NCBI GenBank assembly: GCA_016928995.1
Contig: JAFGJS010000084.1
Coordinates: forward strand, 1 to 49,528
Length of the DNA: 49,528 nucleotides
Source of the DNA: Candidatus Sumerlaeota bacterium
GTDB lineage: Bacteria > Sumerlaeota > Sumerlaeia > JAFGJS01
Direction: 5' to 3'
The notes beneath the pieces were generated by a model. It saw only the letters and a program-made list of their open reading frames with translations. It was not told the DNA's origin and did no database searches. Position 1 is the first letter of the stretch; the number at the start of each line of letters is the position of its first letter. Shown in pieces: positions 27,138 to 33,220 of this stretch. The translations under genes were made by a program, and so were the position numbers.

Positions 27138-27153
27138 TGTGAGAATTTTCACA
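27138..27153. promoter_or_regulatory. CRP/FNR-family-like operator upstream of nuoA
   Basis: The sequence TGTGAGAATTTTCACA has the exact TGTGA-N6-TCACA form of CRP-family sites. It ends 61 bp before the nuoA start codon. It lies downstream of the TTGACA promoter candidate, so if that promoter is used the site would act as a block rather than as an activator site. The assignment rests on pattern only. Confidence 0.4.
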
Positions 27154-27214
27154 GAAGCAGACCAAGGAAATTGCTGTCTCTGTGGACGCTGATGGTTTTT
27201 GGAGATTTTAGTCT

Positions 27215-27589
27215 ATGTTCGCACCTTACCTATCCATACTGGTGACGCTGGTCTTCAGTATTATTTTAGCATCCATTCTGCTGATCCTGGCGCGCTGGGT
27301 CGGATGGCGGAGCAGCAACTCAGTCAAGAGCCTGCCCTTTGAATGCGGCAACCTGCCAAGCGGCGAGGCGCAGAAGGTTCAGTTTTCCGTCAAGTTTTAC
27401 ATGACGGCGCTGCTGTTCCTGATTTTCGATATGGAAACGCTGTTTGTGCTGCTGTGGGCCGCGGCGTTTCAGCGTTTAATGGAACTGGGACTGGGCGCGC
27501 TGGTGTTCTGGGAGATGATGTTCTTCATCGGCGTCCTGATCGCGGGATATATCTACGTCTGGCGCCGGGGAGGTTTTGAATGGAATTGA
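27215..27589 (+). CDS. nuoA: NADH-quinone oxidoreductase subunit A
   Basis: A 124-residue membrane subunit of respiratory complex I with three transmembrane helices. Diagnostic segments are [12 protein letters not shown] in the first loop (the family's conserved Cys-containing loop at the quinone site) and [21 protein letters not shown]. It works at the junction of the peripheral and membrane arms. It is the first gene of the nuo operon and overlaps nuoB by 10 bp. It starts at ATG after a 308-bp upstream region with candidate regulatory sites. Confidence 0.97.
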   Translation: MFAPYLSILVTLVFSIILASILLILARWVGWRSSNSVKSLPFECGNLPSGEAQKVQFSVKFYMTALLFLIFDMETLFVLLWAAAFQRLMELGLGALVFWEMMFFIGVLIAGYIYVWRRGGFEWN

Positions 27590-28113
27590 ATCTTGACCGG
27601 CAGCCCATCGTCAATCCGATGGATTTGAGCGAGCGCGAGTTGCAGAAGGCGACGACGTCGCTGGATAAGTCGGTGGCGTTCGTGGTGAACTGGTGCCAGA
27701 AGAATTCAATCTGGCCGGTGACCATGGGGCTGGCTTGTTGCGCGATTGAGATGATGGGCACGGGCGCCGCGCGCTACGACATCGCGCGCTTTGGCGCGGA
27801 GGTCTTCCGGCCGTCGCCGCGGCAGGCGGACCTGATGATCGTGGCGGGGTGGGTGAATAAAAAGATGAGCGAGCTGGTGCGGCGCATCTATGACCAGATG
27901 CCGGAGCCGAAATGGGTGATCGCGATGGGCTCGTGCGCTTCATGCGGCGGCATGCACAACTCGTACGCGGTGCTGCAGGGCGTGGATCAGATCGTGCCGG
28001 TTGACATTTACGTGCCCGGCTGCCCGCCGCGTCCGGAGGCGTTGCTCTGGGGGCTGCTTGAACTGCAGAAGCGCATCGCCGAGGACAAACGGATCCAATA
28101 TTTCCAGAAGTGA
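27580..28113 (+). CDS. nuoB: NADH-quinone oxidoreductase subunit B
   Basis: A 177-residue subunit that carries the terminal iron-sulfur cluster N2, which hands electrons to quinone. The four ligands are visible as the tandem Cys pair in [10 protein letters not shown] (Cys53, Cys54), GSCASCGG (Cys119) and [14 protein letters not shown] (Cys148). GGRG-less spacing and length are typical of bacterial NuoB. The start overlaps the nuoA end by 10 bp, and GGGGAGG lies just upstream. nuoC follows after 26 bp. Confidence 0.98.
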   Translation: MELNLDRQPIVNPMDLSERELQKATTSLDKSVAFVVNWCQKNSIWPVTMGLACCAIEMMGTGAARYDIARFGAEVFRPSPRQADLMIVAGWVNKKMSELVRRIYDQMPEPKWVIAMGSCASCGGMHNSYAVLQGVDQIVPVDIYVPGCPPRPEALLWGLLELQKRIAEDKRIQYFQK

Positions 28114-28139
28114 CAGTTTAGAGTTCAGGATTGCATGCG

Positions 28140-28697
28140 ATGGAAAATGCCGAGATCAGAAAAATAATCGAAGAGGCCTATGGCGCACGCGGGCTGGAGT
28201 TCGGCGAACAGCGGGACCGGCTGGTCGTGCGTGCGCCGCGCGAGATCATTCATGAGCTTTGCCTCTTCCTGCGCGATCATGCCGAGCTGCAATTCAATTA
28301 CCTGAGCGACATGACAGCGTATGACTTGCTGGATTTGGGTTTGGAGCCGCGCTTTGAGGTAATTTACCACCTGTATTCCATCGGCGAGAAATACCATCGC
28401 ATCATTGTGAAAGCGGGCGTGCCGGAGGACGACTGTCAGATCGCCACGGTCAGCGATGTGTGGATGTGCGCGGAGTTCGCCGAATGCGAAGTTTGGGACA
28501 TGTACGGCATCCGGTTCGAGAACCATCCAAATCTATACCGTCTGATCATGCATGAAGACTGGGAAGGCCATCCATTGCGCAAGGACTTCCCGCTGGGCGG
28601 TTCGACGAGTTTTTATTATAAGCGCGACACGCATGAATACGCCGGCGAGCCGCAGGGCATGGTCCCGCGCATTCGCATGCAAAAGGGCGAGGTTTGA
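28140..28697 (+). CDS. nuoC: NADH-quinone oxidoreductase subunit C
   Basis: A 185-residue peripheral-arm subunit (30-kDa family), present as a separate gene and not fused to nuoD. Landmarks are YHLYSIGEKYHRI, the signature-region sequence ECEVWDMYGIRFENHPNLYRLIM, and DWEGHPLRKDFPLGG. ATG at 28140 is preferred, with AGGA 9 bases upstream; a TTG at 28131 would add three residues. The stop codon is immediately followed by a T tract that begins the first copy of an inserted repeat. nuoC and nuoD are therefore separated by an 840-bp accessory island instead of lying side by side. Confidence 0.97.
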   Translation: MENAEIRKIIEEAYGARGLEFGEQRDRLVVRAPREIIHELCLFLRDHAELQFNYLSDMTAYDLLDLGLEPRFEVIYHLYSIGEKYHRIIVKAGVPEDDCQIATVSDVWMCAEFAECEVWDMYGIRFENHPNLYRLIMHEDWEGHPLRKDFPLGGSTSFYYKRDTHEYAGEPQGMVPRIRMQKGEV

Positions 28698-28732
28698 TTT
28701 TTTTTTGACGGGATGAACAGGATTCTCAGGAT
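28698..28732 (+). repeat. GACAGGAT-type repeat, left copy (direct orientation)
   Basis: Nine T residues are followed by GACGGGATGAACAGGATTCTCAGGAT-like sequence (core GACGGGATGAACAGGAT). It starts directly at the nuoC stop codon and ends at the ATG of the small ORF that follows. Inverted copies lie at 29075-29106 and 29508-29542. The AGGA units inside may serve as the ribosome site of the downstream ORF. Confidence 0.8.
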
Positions 28733-29059
28733 ATGATTATATTTCAATTCACAGTTTGTGATTCATTCCTGGATAAATCGACACATCCGATTACAGTGCC
28801 GAGTAGTCAGATAAACTATGAGACATTAAAATCCGCCAAATTGCACGAAGGGGACTTCAATATAATATTTCCTTGTGGTGAAAATATTCGAGGTAAAATG
28901 AATACGGGGATAGCTGGTTACGGAAGGTATTACCAAATCAGAAAAAAGCCAAGGAGCACTGGCAAGATTCCTGAATATATAAAAATAAATGATCGTTTAA
29001 TTGTTATATTATTTCGGCTTAATCAGAAAAACTATGCAGTGATTGAGTATGAAAAGTGA
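28733..29059 (+). CDS. Small AT-rich ORF of unknown function between nuoC and nuoD
   Basis: A 108-residue protein that I do not recognise. It appears beta-rich, with a Gly/Tyr stretch IAGYGRYYQIRKK in the middle and a hydrophobic strand pair DRLIVILFRLNQKNYAVIEYE at the end. The DNA is clearly AT-richer than the nuo genes, with many AAA/ATA/TTA codons, which suggests a foreign origin. It is tightly enclosed by inverted copies of the GACAGGAT repeat, and its ATG abuts the left copy. No membrane segment or catalytic motif is visible. Whether it is expressed depends on read-through from nuoC. Confidence 0.55.
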   Translation: MIIFQFTVCDSFLDKSTHPITVPSSQINYETLKSAKLHEGDFNIIFPCGENIRGKMNTGIAGYGRYYQIRKKPRSTGKIPEYIKINDRLIVILFRLNQKNYAVIEYEK

Positions 29060-29074
29060 ACAATGATAATCTAA

Positions 29075-29106
29075 ATCCAGTCGATCCTGTTAATCCTGTC
29101 AAAAAA
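29075..29106 (-). repeat. GACAGGAT-type repeat, middle copy (inverted)
   Basis: On the minus strand the copy reads TTTTTTGACAGGATTAAC and continues AGGATCGACTGGAT, inverted relative to the left copy. Together with the left copy it brackets the small AT-rich ORF. A further AGCAGGATTATT stretch follows at 29113 in direct orientation as a possible degenerate unit. Confidence 0.8.
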
Positions 29107-29135
29107 TATATAAGCAGGATTATTGAGTCATTGCG

Positions 29136-29537
29136 ATGCTATATGAGAACTTAACGGAAATTATAATTGGATGCGCTTATAAGGTTTACAATACTCTGGG
29201 GTTTGGCTTCCTGGAATCGGTTTATGAAAATAGCATCCTCCTTGAACTTAAACGAGCTGGATTGGACGCTCAGCAGCAAAAGCCGATACAGGTTTATTAT
29301 GACGGGCAGATAGTTGGTGAGTTTGTCGCAGACATTGTAGTGCACGACATCATCATTATTGAGCTGAAGTCTGTGCGCAAACTAATCGAAAGCCATGAGG
29401 TGCAACTGGTTAATTACCTGAAAGCGACAGGCAAAGATGTGGGACTCTTGATCAATTTTGGCGAAAACAAAGTTGAGGTGAAACGCAAAGTTCGTTCACT
29501 GAATAAAAATCCCGATCATCCTGTTCATCCTGTCTAA
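29136..29537 (+). CDS. GxxExxY family protein (PDDEXK_3-like), first copy
   Basis: A 133-residue member of the GxxExxY family, named for the motif seen here as GFLESVY (residues 24-30). The family is related to PD-(D/E)xK nucleases: FVADIVV gives Asp66 and IIELKSV gives Glu76 and Lys78, followed by a conserved Gln90 in EVQLVNYLKA. Its biological role is not established. Members often occur in many copies per genome, near dispersed repeats. Here the last nine residues (NPDHPVHPV) are encoded by the flanking GACAGGAT repeat, so the ORF runs into the repeat and stops inside it. It lies inside the nuo operon in the same direction, between nuoC and nuoD. Confidence 0.88.
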   Translation: MLYENLTEIIIGCAYKVYNTLGFGFLESVYENSILLELKRAGLDAQQQKPIQVYYDGQIVGEFVADIVVHDIIIIELKSVRKLIESHEVQLVNYLKATGKDVGLLINFGENKVEVKRKVRSLNKNPDHPVHPV

Positions 29538-29542
29538 AAAAA
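29508..29542 (-). repeat. GACAGGAT-type repeat, right copy (inverted)
   Basis: On the minus strand the copy reads TTTTTTTAGACAGGATGAAC and continues AGGATGATCGGGAT. It encodes the C-terminus and stop of the GxxExxY gene, and its A tract runs into the first possible ATG of nuoD. It is inverted relative to the copy at 28698, so the whole island lies between oppositely oriented copies. Confidence 0.8.
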
Positions 29543-30789
29543 TGAGAAATCTAATGAGTATGACTTCAGACAATATTGGCGAAGAGGCACAGGGGCGGCG
29601 GACTGTCGATTATTCTTATGACGGGCCGGAGACCATGAAGCTGAACATGGGGCCGGTGCATCCGAGCACGCACGGCGTGCTGCGGCTCGTGCTGGAACTC
29701 GACGGCGAGACCGTGGCGGAGTGCAAACCGGTGATCGGCTATCTGCATAGCGGCAAGGAAAAACTCGCCGAGGCCAAGACCTATCATCAGTTCATCCCCT
29801 ACACCGACCGGCTGGATTACCTGGCGCCGATGTCGAACAACACGGCGTACGCGCTGACCGTTGAAAAAATCCTCGGCGTCGAGGTGACGGAGCGCTGCAA
29901 GTGGCTGCGCGTGATGCTTTGCGAACTGGCGCGCATCGCCTCGCATCTGCTGGGCATCGGGGCGATGGCGCTGGATCTGGGCGCGACGACTCCGTTCCTC
30001 TGGGCGTTTACCGAGCGCGAGAAGCTGTACGACCTTTTCGAGATCATCAGCGGCGCGCGGTTCACGGTGAGCTACATGCGCGTCGGCGGCGTGGCGCGGG
30101 ACGCGACGGACGAGTGGCTCGCCGGCGTGAAAAAATTCGTCGATGAGTTTCCCGCGCATCACAAGGACATCGACACGATCCTGACCAAGAACGAGATCTT
30201 CCTGCGCCGCACCAAGGACATCGGTTTTCTCAGCGTGGAAGACGGTCTGCAACTGGGCATCAGCGGTCCATCGCTGCGCGGCTCCGGCATCGATTGGGAC
30301 ATTCGCCGCTCGAATCCTTACCTGGTTTACGATCAGATCGACTTCAACGTCGTTACGCGCAAGGCCGGCGATGTTTACGCTCGCTACCTGTGCCGCATGG
30401 ATGAGATGCTGGAGAGCCTGAAGATCGTTCAGCAATGCCTGGATAAACTGCCGAACGGCCCGGTGAACATCGACAATTACAAGGTGATCTATCCTCCCCG
30501 CGACCGGGTGAAGGAGTCGATGGAGGCGCTGATCCACCACTTCCTGCTGGCGCAGGAGGGGATCACGGTTCCCGAGGGCGAGGCGTATGTGCCGATTGAA
30601 GGCCCCAAGGGCGAGATGGGCTTCTACGTGGTCAGCGACGGGACGACCAAGCCGCTGCGCAATCGCATCCGCACGCCTAGCTTCTACAACTTATGGGCCA
30701 TCCCGCACGTCAGCAAGGGCGCCTTGCTGGCGGACCTGGTGGCGATTATTGGCAGTTTCGACATCGTATTGGGAGAAATCGACCGCTGA
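29542..30789 (+). CDS. nuoD: NADH-quinone oxidoreductase subunit D
   Basis: A 415-residue peripheral-arm subunit (49-kDa family), homologous to the large subunit of NiFe hydrogenases but without the metal-binding Cys. It forms much of the quinone pocket with NuoB. Landmarks are LNMGPVHPSTHGVLRLVLEL, YLHSGKEKLAE with the quinone-pocket His, and RAPSF-like RIRTPSFYNLWA near the end. The first ATG (29542) abuts the inserted repeat. ATG codons at 29554 or 29560 may be the original start, and none has a strong ribosome site. The insertion has therefore probably changed the translation start region. The stop overlaps nuoE by one base (TGATG). Confidence 0.97.
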   Translation: MRNLMSMTSDNIGEEAQGRRTVDYSYDGPETMKLNMGPVHPSTHGVLRLVLELDGETVAECKPVIGYLHSGKEKLAEAKTYHQFIPYTDRLDYLAPMSNNTAYALTVEKILGVEVTERCKWLRVMLCELARIASHLLGIGAMALDLGATTPFLWAFTEREKLYDLFEIISGARFTVSYMRVGGVARDATDEWLAGVKKFVDEFPAHHKDIDTILTKNEIFLRRTKDIGFLSVEDGLQLGISGPSLRGSGIDWDIRRSNPYLVYDQIDFNVVTRKAGDVYARYLCRMDEMLESLKIVQQCLDKLPNGPVNIDNYKVIYPPRDRVKESMEALIHHFLLAQEGITVPEGEAYVPIEGPKGEMGFYVVSDGTTKPLRNRIRTPSFYNLWAIPHVSKGALLADLVAIIGSFDIVLGEIDR

Positions 30790-31304
30790 TGGAACAGACA
30801 GCCGTTTCACAAATTCAGGATATTAAACCGGATGACTTGATGGTTCTCGGCGATCGGATGAGCGAGATTCGCGAGCTCGCCGGGAAGTATCCCGAGCGCG
30901 GGTCGCTGACGCTGCCGTTGCTGTGGATGGTGCAGCGGCAGGAGGGGTATGTCACCGAGGACGGCAAGCGCGACATCGCGCTGCTCACGGGCAAGCGGCT
31001 GGCCGAGGTGCAGGAAGTCGTGACGTTCTACACGCAGTACTTCCAGCAGCCGGTGGGCAAGTACTGCCTGGGCGTGTGCCGCACGCTCCCCTGCGCGCTG
31101 AATGGCGCGGGCGGCATGTTCGATTACCTGAGCGAGAAACTCGGCGTCAAGAACGGCGAGACGACGGAAGACGGCAAGTTCACGTTGCTGGCGTACGAAT
31201 GCCTCGGCGCGTGCAGTGAAGCGCCGGTGCTGCTGGTGAATGAAAAGACGTACACGCGCATGACCAAAGCGAAACTGGATGCTCTGCTGGAGAGCATGGA
31301 ATGA
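30789..31304 (+). CDS. nuoE: NADH-quinone oxidoreductase subunit E
   Basis: A 171-residue thioredoxin-fold subunit (24-kDa family) carrying the [2Fe-2S] cluster N1a of the NADH module. The four ligands are Cys97 and Cys102 in GVCRTLPC, and Cys138 and Cys142 in YECLGACSEAP. The N-terminal helical region includes LLWMVQRQEGYVTED. ATG at 30789 shares a base with the nuoD stop; a longer frame from 30693 overlaps nuoD and is not supported. The stop overlaps the start of an inserted PIN-domain gene by ATGA, which is unusual because nuoF would be expected next. Confidence 0.97.
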   Translation: MEQTAVSQIQDIKPDDLMVLGDRMSEIRELAGKYPERGSLTLPLLWMVQRQEGYVTEDGKRDIALLTGKRLAEVQEVVTFYTQYFQQPVGKYCLGVCRTLPCALNGAGGMFDYLSEKLGVKNGETTEDGKFTLLAYECLGACSEAPVLLVNEKTYTRMTKAKLDALLESME

Positions 31305-31783
31305 AAGAAAAGGTTTACATCGACTCCACAATACCCAGTTATTATTTCGATGAGCGGGAGTCTTTGCGCTTATTTACAGAAATTACCCGGCGATGGTGGA
31401 AGGAAGAATCGGGGAATTATGAGATTTGGATTTCAGGCGCCGTCTTTCAGGAGCTAGGATTGGGGAATTATCCCAATAAAGAAAAGGTGCTCGAATTGAT
31501 CCAGAACATTCCATTCCTGGACCGACTCAATGAAGTGGAGGAGATTGCACAATTCTATATGACGCATTTTGTGATGCCGCAGTCCCTGGCGGGTGACGCA
31601 GTGCATCTGGCATATGCATCGTTTTACAAGTTCGATTATCTCCTGACTTGGAATTGTAACCATCTGGCCAATGCCAACAAACAGCGGCACATCAAGATTA
31701 TCAATGGACAATTGGGATTGAGCACGCCACAGATTATTACGCCCATGGAATTGTTTCAGGAGCAGAGCAATGATAACGAATGA
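31301..31783 (+). CDS. PIN-domain protein, VapC-like toxin
   Basis: A 160-residue PIN-fold ribonuclease of the toxin type. Acidic metal-binding residues are visible as Asp8 in VYIDSTIPSYY, Glu51 in VFQELGLGN, and Asp99 in LAGDAVHLAYAS. The segment YLLTWNCNHLANA is characteristic of one VapC subfamily. PIN toxins cleave tRNA, rRNA or mRNA when the antitoxin is lost. The start overlaps nuoE by ATGA, and a 59-aa gene overlaps its end by 14 bp. The pair looks like a toxin-antitoxin module captured inside the nuo operon. The toxin comes first, the reverse of the usual order. Confidence 0.88.
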   Translation: MKEKVYIDSTIPSYYFDERESLRLFTEITRRWWKEESGNYEIWISGAVFQELGLGNYPNKEKVLELIQNIPFLDRLNEVEEIAQFYMTHFVMPQSLAGDAVHLAYASFYKFDYLLTWNCNHLANANKQRHIKIINGQLGLSTPQIITPMELFQEQSNDNE

Positions 31784-31949
31784 GATTTTACAAGAAAAAT
31801 ACCGGGTACAGAAGTGCTTGTCTGAACAGGCAAAGGATATGCATGAATATTTCGTGCAAATCGACCGCGACGTTGAGGAACTGGCGAAAAAGTACGGCTT
31901 CAAAATCAAGACGGCAGCGTCCATAGCCGCATCCAAGAAAATGGGTTGA
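31770..31949 (+). CDS. Small partner of the PIN protein, putative antitoxin
   Basis: A 59-residue, highly charged, helical protein that begins MITNEILQEKYRVQKCLSEQ and contains a DRDVEELAKKYGFKI segment. Small proteins of this appearance commonly lie next to this PIN subfamily, so an antitoxin role is inferred from context and resemblance. The ATG overlaps the toxin stop region by 14 bp, and GGAGCAG lies about 7 bases upstream. It shows no recognisable DNA-binding fold. It may be shortened at the C-terminus, since relatives as I remember them are slightly longer. Confidence 0.65.
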   Translation: MITNEILQEKYRVQKCLSEQAKDMHEYFVQIDRDVEELAKKYGFKIKTAASIAASKKMG

Positions 31950-31966
31950 AGGCACGGAGCAGGACA

Positions 31967-32713
31967 ATGCAGGAATTGCGGAAAAATAATAAGTTCAGAA
32001 ATGGATTTATCGATGTGATCGAAAGCTGCGGATTAAAACCGTCGCTATTTGAGCCCAGTGATAAAGCTAACGTTGATGGCCATCCTGCATTCATATTAAC
32101 CTTAAAGGATTCTGGATTGTCGTTCCTAGCGCGCACATGTAGCAGTGATCAGAGACGCCATGATTATAAATTTATTATATATGGTGCTGATTATAATTGG
32201 TCAAATTATATGCCGCGCTCTCGAAGTGGAATGGAGTATATATATCCGCAAGATAGAATTGGAAGTCCCGAAGAATCGTGCTCTGCAACTGATGTTTATA
32301 CGGCATTTACCAGTTGGCTAGAAGATCATGTGAAACCTTATTTACGGGAATTGGAAACTCCCAATCTTTGGGAGCAAATTGCCAAGCAAGATATAGTGAA
32401 GTTTGATCCACGTATTCGAGATGAAAATGAATTCAACGAAGATGAAAAAAAGGAATATAGAGCATCAATCGCAAAATTTCATCAACTGATTTTGACAACA
32501 TATCATCCAAATGATGAATGCCAGAAGCAAATTCAGGATCAATTGGATTATCTTACCGAACGAGTGGATAAATTGAATAAGTTTGATTGGTGTGGTGTAG
32601 CGATACAGATACTCATCGGCATTTCAATTCAATTAGCTTTCAATGAGGAGAGCCGAAGGCAATTATTTGATTTGTTCAAGGAATGTTTTTCCGCTTTTCA
32701 TCTTCTGAACTGA
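31967..32713 (+). CDS. AT-rich ORF of unknown function, soluble domain plus C-terminal hydrophobic helix
   Basis: A 248-residue protein. The N-terminal ~120 residues are a globular domain with no recognised fold (FLARTCSSDQRRHDYKFI, ADYNWSNYMPRSRSG). After the linker YLRELETPNLWEQ comes a helical, charged region (NEFNEDEKKEYRASIAKFHQL; QIQDQLDYLTERVDKLNKFDW). A hydrophobic segment CGVAIQILIGISIQLAF follows near residues 207-225, with a short tail. This C-terminal coiled-coil-plus-helix module resembles one attached to varied N-terminal domains in bacterial accessory proteins (from memory, unverified). The DNA is AT-rich relative to nuo genes. ATG at 31967 has GGAGCAGG just upstream. A membrane-associated effector role would be speculation. 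Confidence 0.6.
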   Translation: MQELRKNNKFRNGFIDVIESCGLKPSLFEPSDKANVDGHPAFILTLKDSGLSFLARTCSSDQRRHDYKFIIYGADYNWSNYMPRSRSGMEYIYPQDRIGSPEESCSATDVYTAFTSWLEDHVKPYLRELETPNLWEQIAKQDIVKFDPRIRDENEFNEDEKKEYRASIAKFHQLILTTYHPNDECQKQIQDQLDYLTERVDKLNKFDWCGVAIQILIGISIQLAFNEESRRQLFDLFKECFSAFHLLN

Positions 32714-32742
32714 GGAAATATTCGTCAGCGTGAAATAAAAAA

Positions 32743-32769
32743 TCACGCAGAGGCGCGGGGGCGCAGAGG
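32743..32769 (+). repeat. CACGCAGAGGCGC-type inverted repeat, left arm
   Basis: The arm contains TCACGCAGAGGCGC followed by GGGGGCGCAGAGG. It is the inverted partner of the arm at 33165-33191, with only a few mismatches, and lies 9 bases before the second GxxExxY gene. The arm itself is built from repeated GCGCAGAGG units. Confidence 0.85.
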
Positions 32770-32778
32770 TTTTGAGTA

Positions 32779-33162
32779 ATGCATGAAAATGATATAGGAA
32801 CGATTGTCATTGAGGAATGCATCGATATTCATAGGGAGTTAGGGCCGGGACTGTGGGAAGTGGTTTATGAGGTGGTGTTGGTTGACGCCTTGTTAAGACG
32901 TGGACTGAAGGCTGTGCGGCAGGTTCCGATCCCCATTCAGTTCCGGGGCAGAAAGTTTGACGAAGGCTTTAAAGCGGACGTGATTGTGGATGACAAAGTC
33001 GTTTTAGAGTTGAAATCTGTGGAAAGAGTCGCGCCGGTGCATAAAAAGCAGGTGAATACTTATTTACGAATGACGGGATGTAAGTTGGGCTATTTGCTGA
33101 ATTTCGGTGAGGAACTCATGCGGGATGGCATCCATCGGGTTGTGAACGGCTTGGAGGAATAA
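32779..33162 (+). CDS. GxxExxY family protein (PDDEXK_3-like), second copy
   Basis: A 127-residue family member with the naming motif as GLWEVVY (residues 24-30). The nuclease-like residues are Asp67 in FKADVIV and Glu77/Lys79 in VLELKSV, followed by Gln91 in KKQVNTYLRMTG. Sequence identity to the copy at 29136 is low outside the motifs, so the two are separate acquisitions rather than a recent duplication. It is enclosed by a 27-bp inverted repeat of a family unrelated to that around the first copy. The gene is in the nuo direction, between the AT-rich ORF and nuoF. Composition is closer to the nuo genes than that of the ORF before it. Confidence 0.88.
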   Translation: MHENDIGTIVIEECIDIHRELGPGLWEVVYEVVLVDALLRRGLKAVRQVPIPIQFRGRKFDEGFKADVIVDDKVVLELKSVERVAPVHKKQVNTYLRMTGCKLGYLLNFGEELMRDGIHRVVNGLEE

Positions 33163-33164
33163 AT

Positions 33165-33191
33165 CCTCTGCGCCTCAGCGCCTCTGCGTGA
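33165..33191 (-). repeat. CACGCAGAGGCGC-type inverted repeat, right arm
   Basis: The minus strand reads TCACGCAGAGGCGC followed by TGAGGCGCAGAGG. It starts two bases after the GxxExxY stop codon and ends 30 bp before nuoF. With 32743-32769 it forms a nearly perfect inverted pair around a single gene. Confidence 0.85.
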
Positions 33192-33220
33192 GATTATAAA
33201 TCAAATTTGCAGGAATTGAA

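Noticed and set aside
30693-30788. Upstream extension of nuoE to 30693
   Set aside because: It overlaps nuoD, gives non-NuoE residues, and the ATG at 30789 overlapping the nuoD stop fits well.
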